Positions 20,790-26,128 of a stretch of DNA of 26,128 bases are shown here, in pieces (positions within the stretch are counted from its first letter, which is position 1; each line of letters starts with the position of its first letter). Below the pieces are notes generated by a model that was given only the letters and a program-made list of their open reading frames with translations, searched no databases and was not told the DNA's origin. This DNA comes from a virus, in IMG/VR virus record IMGVR_UViG_3300025769_000719, positions 1 through 26,128 of that record. The stretch is one strand, 5' to 3'. The position numbers and the translations under genes were made by a program.

Positions 20790-21698
20790 TTACATGGTCA
20801 GCAGTTCGCGCTTCATGCGGAGCCGCCGAATTGCCTGAGATTGCGCCTGACGTTCCGCTCGGAACGCCTCCAGGCTGCGCAAGCCAATCTCGGTGCCTTC
20901 GTATGCCGGCGTGGTAACGATGCTGACATCGTGAAGCGCAACGTCTTCAATCGTGCGTTTTGGAATGTCTCCGCTATCGTCCCACGTTTGGCGCATCGGA
21001 ACGAATGCAAACGACATCTTGTCCAGATCGCCGCGTTTCATTTTCGGAACCAGCGCCCGTACATCTGGATCAGTACCATCCAGCACCGTCTCCATATAGA
21101 GCCCGCGTTCATCCTCAGATAGCGATAGCGTGCCGGAGCGCGTGCGAGCCAGTGGCAGCCCTGCATGGTTCACCAGAAACACCACATCATCGCCGCGCTC
21201 AATAGCGGCAGCAAACGCGCCCGGCGCGATCCGCTCAATAAATGCGCCGCCGATGCTCGTTTCCTCGTTGAACACGGCAGCATAACCGGCAACCCGCACC
21301 TCGCCATCGTCATCCGCGCGGATTTCCACCGGCTCCGATAGCGTCCTGATTTCACGCATTTCTGCCTCCGCCACTTCGGCCCTATCGTCGTCATTTTCCG
21401 CGGCCACGATGCGCCGCGCCCATGAATAGCCCGGATTCCCTGACCACAACGCCCACGCGATGCGCCCATTGCTCGGGTAGCCATCCTCGCCAGGCCGGAA
21501 GCCCTCGGCCTCTTTATCGATCTCGTGCCGGTCAAAATAAGCCTTCATCCGGCGCACAGTTTCAATCGGCAGATCGCGGCCATTCGAGATATCACGTGCT
21601 CGCGCAATGCCGACCGCAGTTCCACCCCGGCCAAACTCGCGCCGCCATTCCAGGCCGCGTTCGGCTTCCCGGCGCATCGCGTCATTCGGAACCGGCAT
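20790..21698 (-). CDS. HK97-type prohead protease with an extra N-terminal domain (302 aa)
   Basis: Residues about 120-302 match the phage prohead protease that matures the capsid: EVRVAGYAAVFNEETSIGGA, then LVNHAGLPLARTRSGTL with catalytic H178, and MSFAFVP with S229. The first 95 residues are a separate domain (GLEWRREFGRGGTAVGIARA, then VRRMKAYFDRHE, GYPSNGRIAWALWSGNPGYS) that I have seen on its own or fused in other phage proteins but cannot assign a function. The gene overlaps the portal stop by 17 nt and lies between portal and capsid genes as expected. Confidence 0.9.
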   Translation of the reverse strand: MPVPNDAMRREAERGLEWRREFGRGGTAVGIARARDISNGRDLPIETVRRMKAYFDRHEIDKEAEGFRPGEDGYPSNGRIAWALWSGNPGYSWARRIVAAENDDDRAEVAEAEMREIRTLSEPVEIRADDDGEVRVAGYAAVFNEETSIGGAFIERIAPGAFAAAIERGDDVVFLVNHAGLPLARTRSGTLSLSEDERGLYMETVLDGTDPDVRALVPKMKRGDLDKMSFAFVPMRQTWDDSGDIPKRTIEDVALHDVSIVTTPAYEGTEIGLRSLEAFRAERQAQSQAIRRLRMKRELLTM

Positions 21699-22923
21699 CG
21701 CTTACGCCTCCCTGTGTTGCGAGCGGCACGGTTGCGCCCTGGATCATGAGATCATCGCCACCCGGCAGCGGCGGCATACTCTCGATTTTGCGAACCTCGT
21801 TCGGCGTGCGGATGCCGTTCTGAATAGCCGTCGCGTGCGCTTCCATACGGGTCTTCAGATCGCCGCGCATTAAGCCGTCCAGGTTGAATTCGCAGAAGAA
21901 CGGCGAGCCGCGCCCAAACAATTTCAGGTTCAATTCCGCTTCCGTCTGCTCCACCCAGCGCTTCACTGTGTGTTTGACGAAGTGCAGATCCTGCTGCTCC
22001 GTGTTGGAGAATGTGCCGTGCGTCAGGTCTTGCAGGAATATGGGCGGCAGATTGTAAATGCGCGCGATTTGTTCAATTGAAAACCGCTGCAATTCCAGCA
22101 ACTGCATCTGTTCCGGGGCAAAGCCGATGGCTTTGAGTTCATGCCCTAGCGGCAGCGCCATAACCGGACGCCCGTCGCGCGCCAGCTTCGCCATCGTGTT
22201 GGCCACGTCATCAGACGCCCGCGCCGCCGCAGCGCCAGACTGAAACGGCCCGGTCATCACCGCAGGCGGCACGCCGCCCGCTTGAAACGCTTTGCTGCCA
22301 TAGCGGCTTGCAGCGATAGCCATTCCAATTGCATCGCGGTTTGTGGCGATAGGGCCGCGATGATCGACAAAATCATGTTCCAACATGAACGGAATGTCGA
22401 TGATATCCGTAGCCGCGTAGGTTTTCGTAAGCTGCGATCCGATCCGCACATCGTAGAATTTCCGCCCCTCGAACATGCGGACGGTAAGCAGCGTCGGATC
22501 TAGCGCGTACAGGTTCACGACCGCGCCCGAATTGTTGCGCTCGATGTATGTTATCCCGCGCCCGCCGGTGAATACCTGATCGAAGGTATATTTTCTCCAT
22601 TCGAATGACGACATGGCCGGGTTGATGGCCTCGCCCAAAATCAGCGGCAGTTGATTGGCGGCGCTGGGAACAACCTCGGACTGCCCGTCAGCATCGCGCC
22701 GGTAGACTTTGAGCGGTAGCCCGGCAATCGTGCCAGCTAGGAAATTGACGGCGGCCCATACGGCAGGCACGCCGAGCGCCGTGTTGACGTTCACAGTCAC
22801 GCCAGCCGAGGAAATCAGATCGCCCCAACCCATAACGCGCACGAAATCGCTCGACGATATCGGCACGTTCGGGTTTTCGATGGAGCCCCGTTGCTCGCGG
22901 CGGAGGAAGTCAAAAACGCCCAA
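21682..22923 (-). CDS. Portal protein, HK97 family (413 aa)
   Basis: The dodecameric ring through which DNA enters and leaves the head. Family features: GVPAVWAAVNFLAGTIAGLP at about 51-70, LKVYRRD, then VFTGGRGITYIERNNSGAVV, and FSIEQIARIYNLPPIFLQDL with HGTFSNTEQQDLHFV. The start codon is TTG at 22923, directly after the terminase TAG; the N-terminus GVFDFLRR matches family starts and the next Met is residue 31. A weak GGA lies about 10 nt upstream. Confidence 0.94.
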   Translation of the reverse strand: MGVFDFLRREQRGSIENPNVPISSSDFVRVMGWGDLISSAGVTVNVNTALGVPAVWAAVNFLAGTIAGLPLKVYRRDADGQSEVVPSAANQLPLILGEAINPAMSSFEWRKYTFDQVFTGGRGITYIERNNSGAVVNLYALDPTLLTVRMFEGRKFYDVRIGSQLTKTYAATDIIDIPFMLEHDFVDHRGPIATNRDAIGMAIAASRYGSKAFQAGGVPPAVMTGPFQSGAAAARASDDVANTMAKLARDGRPVMALPLGHELKAIGFAPEQMQLLELQRFSIEQIARIYNLPPIFLQDLTHGTFSNTEQQDLHFVKHTVKRWVEQTEAELNLKLFGRGSPFFCEFNLDGLMRGDLKTRMEAHATAIQNGIRTPNEVRKIESMPPLPGGDDLMIQGATVPLATQGGVSDAGSE

Positions 22924-24435
22924 CTAGACAGCCATCCTATAGCCGGGATCATCCCAAGGAGAACTATATTGCACGATTTCCTCGCCAATGCAACCTAAAG
23001 CCATCGTCAGTGCCACCATGCCATCAATCTTAGCATACGACTTTGCCTTGTTCAACTTCCGATTGCCGGCAGGATCTCGCTGCACCACTGCCCCAGCAGC
23101 GCACATGTTTAAGATAGGATTATCACCATGGCAGAGCTTGCGCTCCGCCACCAAACGCTCCACCGTATCAACGGCGGGTGCCATATCTTTGAAGCCCTGC
23201 CCGAATGGCTTCATGGGAATATCCGCGCCGATGATGTCGAGTTCGCGTTTGAAGTCGTTAATCCGCCAGCGGTCATAGGCCAGCATGCGCAGATCATACC
23301 GCTCCGCCGCTTCTGCAACGGCTTGCGCCACCACGGCAGGGACAATTACCGGCCCAGGAATGGTGGTCAGGAAGCCTTGATCAGCCCAAATATCATAGGG
23401 CACGCGCTCCGCTCGCGACTTCTCCCGGAGCCCATCGGCGGGTAAGAAGAATTGCGGCACGATGTGGAACGTGTCGCCTTTCGGAAACGCCAGGACGAAC
23501 GCCGTCAAGTCGCGGCTTGCTGACAGGTCGAGCCCCGCAAAGCAGACATCACCGTCATCAATTGCCGGTGGCTCATTGTTCGCTTGCCATTCGCCCTTGC
23601 TCAAAAATGGGCTTTCCGCTTCAATCCGCTGGTTCAGGTAGAGCCAACGGAAGCTGTTCTCTTTCGACGGCAGCCGCGCGGCTTGCTTGGCAAAGTCCTG
23701 CATGTCCTGGAGCGAGCGAAATTTGCCAAGCGCCGGATTTGCGGCGCGCCACGCCTTGCGGTCTGACAGTTCGCAATCCTGCGGCGCGGTGTAGAGATGG
23801 CAAACGATCCGCCTGTCGTTTGCCGTTTGCGCGTCATCCAGCCAGACGGAAAACAGATCGCCATCGGTCGCCGCCTGCGTACTGATTGCAATCAACAGCG
23901 GGTCGGCGTGCGCGCCCTGGGCCGTTTCGATTGCCTCCACAAAAGCATCCGCTGGCCCGCGAACCTGCCCCACTTCATCCAAGATCGCCAGCACGGGAGA
24001 GAGCCCGTGCGCCGTGCCCGCCTCGGCGCTGATGGCTTTGTATTCGACATTCCGCGCCAGGCCTATCAGCGATTTTTGAGAAGGCACGATCTTGATTAGC
24101 TGGCTCAATATCGGCGAAAGCCGAACCATCTTTTCTGCTAGCTTGAACACCAGCGCCGCTTGGTCACGGCTTCTCGCCCCGCTGATAATCTGGCTGTTGA
24201 TTCGCGCCTCTGGCCCGGCAATATGGGCAAGCAAGATCGCGGCGATTAGAGCGCTTTTCCCATTTTTGCGCGCAACGCTGAGATAGGCGCGGCTTGTACC
24301 CGCCGGGTTATCGTAAATATCTTTGATGAACCGTTTTTGGAATGGCATCAGCTTGAACGGCTTGCCTACGTCCGCCCCTTCCGGGATCGGGCATAGCTGT
24401 TCAATGAATGCGATGATGCGTGCGCTACGGGTCAC
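22924..24435 (-). CDS. Terminase large subunit (503 aa)
   Basis: The packaging motor and nuclease. The ATPase domain has Walker A VARKNGKS (54-61), Walker B VLAILDE (148-154) and the coupling motif ISTQ (184-187). The nuclease domain has GLDLSASRD (301-309, D303), AYDRW (386-390, D388) and KIDGMVAL (469-476, D471), the three metal-binding acidic positions expected in an RNase H-like fold. The gene overlaps the Mom-like gene by ATGA and touches the portal gene. Confidence 0.95.
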   Translation of the reverse strand: MTRSARIIAFIEQLCPIPEGADVGKPFKLMPFQKRFIKDIYDNPAGTSRAYLSVARKNGKSALIAAILLAHIAGPEARINSQIISGARSRDQAALVFKLAEKMVRLSPILSQLIKIVPSQKSLIGLARNVEYKAISAEAGTAHGLSPVLAILDEVGQVRGPADAFVEAIETAQGAHADPLLIAISTQAATDGDLFSVWLDDAQTANDRRIVCHLYTAPQDCELSDRKAWRAANPALGKFRSLQDMQDFAKQAARLPSKENSFRWLYLNQRIEAESPFLSKGEWQANNEPPAIDDGDVCFAGLDLSASRDLTAFVLAFPKGDTFHIVPQFFLPADGLREKSRAERVPYDIWADQGFLTTIPGPVIVPAVVAQAVAEAAERYDLRMLAYDRWRINDFKRELDIIGADIPMKPFGQGFKDMAPAVDTVERLVAERKLCHGDNPILNMCAAGAVVQRDPAGNRKLNKAKSYAKIDGMVALTMALGCIGEEIVQYSSPWDDPGYRMAV

Positions 24436-25118
24436 GCTGAAACCTTTGGAGCGTGCGGGTCAGTGCCGCCCTGCCGCTGTGCCGACGGGGAGTCGGTCAT
24501 CGCCTGCTTCGCACGCTTGGGGTATGGTTTTGCAAGTGGTAGTATACGCGCACGCATGTCTGCGTCTAGGGGCATGAGGTATCGGTGTTTGCCGGGAACA
24601 TCGACAACGGTTGCGTTTGGATCAATTTTCCGCGCGCCGTGAATATTTTGCACCAATCCCTTTGCACCTATTGACCGTGGGTGCGTCAGCTTCCCCCGGA
24701 TCATGTAAAACTTTGCTGGATCGCCTTGTCCATTATAGACCCAATTTCCGGCTTGATAGATGCCGCCGTGATGGCCTTGTGACTGATCTGCAAACGAAAC
24801 GATCAACCGCAGTTTGGGATTTGCCTTGTGCAAAAACTTCATTGCCAATGCTGAAATGCGCGAAACGGCGTTTTCGTGCTTAGTCAATGCTATCCTGACA
24901 AGCTCCACACATTCATCTTGGCCAAGGTTATACGGCTTGCCGAGGTTGGGTGTTGCGCCTCGCCCAAACAAAACCACGCCAATAAACTTTCCGCTCTCCC
25001 ACGCTCCAACTTTTACAAGTTTCCCGATGGGCAAGCACCCGCTATAATGCCAATTCTCGCAGGCATACTTTGCGGCGGCATGCGTCGCCCAGTCAATCCG
25101 CAGATCAGCCTTGGCCAT
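24432..25118 (-). CDS. Mom-like DNA adenine hypermodification protein (228 aa)
   Basis: The sequence matches the Mom family of phage DNA modification proteins: NWHYSGCLPIGKLVKVGAWE, FIGVVLFGRGATPNLG, ECVELVRIAL (69-78), SFADQSQGHHGGIYQAGNWV (108-127) and KHRYLMPLDADMRARI. Phage Mu Mom, a GNAT-fold enzyme, converts adenine to a carbamoylmethyl form that blocks many restriction enzymes. That this protein does the same is inference from the family. It lies between a ParB-domain gene and the large terminase, not with the early genes. Its start overlaps the ParB gene by 14 nt. Confidence 0.8.
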   Translation of the reverse strand: MAKADLRIDWATHAAAKYACENWHYSGCLPIGKLVKVGAWESGKFIGVVLFGRGATPNLGKPYNLGQDECVELVRIALTKHENAVSRISALAMKFLHKANPKLRLIVSFADQSQGHHGGIYQAGNWVYNGQGDPAKFYMIRGKLTHPRSIGAKGLVQNIHGARKIDPNATVVDVPGKHRYLMPLDADMRARILPLAKPYPKRAKQAMTDSPSAQRQGGTDPHAPKVSA

Positions 25119-25629
25119 GCTCTCTCAAATCCCATTCTGCCGAGCAATGCGGACAAGTCACCATTTTCGGCGCGAGTTCATCCAGCTTGCCTTGGTCATC
25201 TTCTGTGCCGGGTTCAAAGTTTGGTTCTTTCATCATGGCCAGCAAGTCTTCCTCGCTGAAGCCCGTCAGCTTCTGCATGTCCACGGACATAGATTGCAGT
25301 TCGGCGATCAGCTTTTCCTCATCCCACTCGGCATTCAACGCCAGCTGGTTGTCCGCAATGACCAGCGCCCGCCGCCGGTTCTCATCGAGCCCAGTCACGA
25401 TGATAGCAGGCACCACATCCATTTTTAGTTTGCGCGCGGCCAGGACGCGCCCATGGCCGGCGATCAGATTGTTGGCCTTGTCGATCAGCACCGGGTTCGT
25501 AAAACCAAACTCCCGGATGCTGGCTGCGATCTGAGCCACCTGCTCCTCGCTGTGCGTCCGGCTGTTCATGGCATAGGGGATCAAATCATCCAGCGCAATC
25601 AACGCGTGCTCATAGAATTTTTCAGTCAT
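25105..25629 (-). CDS. ParB N-terminal domain protein with C-terminal zinc-ribbon-like end (174 aa)
   Basis: Residues about 5-120 form a ParB/sulfiredoxin-type domain: IALDDLIPYAMNSRTHSEEQ, AASIREFGFTNPVLIDKANN, and the nucleotide-site motif AGHGRVLAARKL. In many phages this domain is fused to a DNA methyltransferase; here it stands alone and ends in CPHCSAEWD, a half zinc ribbon. It may guide or regulate DNA modification with the adjacent Mom-like protein, or act as a nuclease-type ParB; neither is shown by sequence. The ATG at 25629 forms a TGATG overlap with the TerS stop. Confidence 0.8.
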   Translation of the reverse strand: MTEKFYEHALIALDDLIPYAMNSRTHSEEQVAQIAASIREFGFTNPVLIDKANNLIAGHGRVLAARKLKMDVVPAIIVTGLDENRRRALVIADNQLALNAEWDEEKLIAELQSMSVDMQKLTGFSEEDLLAMMKEPNFEPGTEDDQGKLDELAPKMVTCPHCSAEWDLREHGQG

Positions 25630-26096
25630 CAATTCACCGGCAAAGCAATTAAACCGTCATCACTAAACGCGCGCAGCGCATCAAATGCATTGTTTGCATT
25701 CCTTGCCGCGCCGTTGATGGTGCGCGGATCACTGGCCGTCTGGTTCAGGCTCATAGACCGGATGACCGCAAGCTGCCGCCGCTCCAGCGTATCGACCACC
25801 GCCAGCAACGGGTTGGGAATAACCGTGCCGCGCTTGTTTTCCGTCAGCACGCCGGTGCGATCTAGCATCGCCTGATGCTTTCGAATGTCCGCTTCCATGC
25901 GCACCACCTTTGCCAGTAAGAGCAAGTCCATGTCGCGCCAATCTTCTCTCGCGCGTGCGCGCGTGAACTGGCTCCAGATCACGTGTTCCTCGTCGCTGCG
26001 AAGCGTGACGCCTTCCGGCAGCGGGATCGGTTCAATGGCACCCTGGAAGCCAGCGACGGCAGCAGTGGTGCTGTTCTTGTCAGATCGTCGTTTCAT
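25629..26096 (-). CDS. Terminase small subunit, P27-like (155 aa)
   Basis: The protein contains IPLPEGVTLRSDEEHVIWSQ, ARAREDWRDMDLLLLAKVVR, and the C-terminal LTENKRGTVIPNPLLAVVDT, typical of P27-type small terminases, which recognise phage DNA for packaging. The ATG at 26096 is the best start; an in-frame TTG at 26117 exists and the frame is open to the window edge, so a start outside the window cannot be excluded. It is the first gene of the visible late operon. Confidence 0.82.
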   Translation of the reverse strand: MKRRSDKNSTTAAVAGFQGAIEPIPLPEGVTLRSDEEHVIWSQFTRARAREDWRDMDLLLLAKVVRMEADIRKHQAMLDRTGVLTENKRGTVIPNPLLAVVDTLERRQLAVIRSMSLNQTASDPRTINGAARNANNAFDALRAFSDDGLIALPVN

Positions 26097-26128
26097 CGGT
26101 TTTTTCCGTAAACGCAAAGAAGTTTTTT

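Overview
This window looks like most of the genome of a temperate-type siphovirus (or prophage) of an alphaproteobacterium. The head, neck and tail genes are HK97-like and arranged as in a long-tailed, non-contractile phage. The host guess rests on a GcrA-like regulator (GcrA is an alphaproteobacterial cell-cycle factor) and a holin of the gene-transfer-agent three-TM type. No rRNA, tRNA, CRISPR, IS element or integrase is visible. Both ends are cut: the left edge falls inside the GcrA-like gene and the right edge falls at the start of the small terminase.

Layout. Positions 1-3960 carry a compact rightward operon of early/accessory genes: GcrA-like regulator, dCMP deaminase, pentapeptide-repeat protein, a 61-aa unknown, ThyX thymidylate synthase, a short C5-cytosine DNA methyltransferase with a second ORF overprinted inside it, an XRE-type DNA-binding protein, and an unknown. 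Every gene overlaps or touches the next. It converges, with a 77-nt 3' overlap, on a leftward late operon that fills 3884-26117.

Read in transcription order (right to left), the late operon holds: packaging plus DNA modification (TerS, ParB-domain protein, Mom-like protein, TerL); head (portal, protease, major capsid); neck (small protein, gp6-like connector, head closure, gp10-like, DUF3168-like); tail (tube, chaperone with a -1 frameshift extension, tape measure, two distal tail proteins, NlpC/P60 peptidase, a 1211-residue J-like tip protein); a fibre/adhesin region (two related adhesins each followed by a small protein, a virion protein, a 22-residue-repeat protein, a BppU-N-like protein); and lysis (58-aa membrane protein, TM plus coiled-coil protein, three-TM holin, GH108 endolysin).

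How it works together. dCMP deaminase and ThyX make dUMP and then dTMP for phage DNA. The cytosine methyltransferase and the Mom-like protein probably modify that DNA against restriction. The structural genes give a tail of roughly 100 nm, judged from a 696-residue tape measure.

Most noteworthy: (1) a 186-codon ORF overprinted in the methyltransferase gene, with its own ideal Shine-Dalgarno, whose sequence resembles a phage protein family I recognise from other genomes; (2) near-perfect direct repeats that span the stop/start junctions on both sides of the pentapeptide gene and, separately, of the methyltransferase gene, as if both were exchangeable cassettes; (3) a nine-A slippery run in the tail chaperone gene leading into a 70-codon -1 frame that ends just before the tape-measure start; (4) a ParB/Mom DNA-modification pair placed between the two terminase genes. 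All family assignments come from reading motifs by eye; no search was run.
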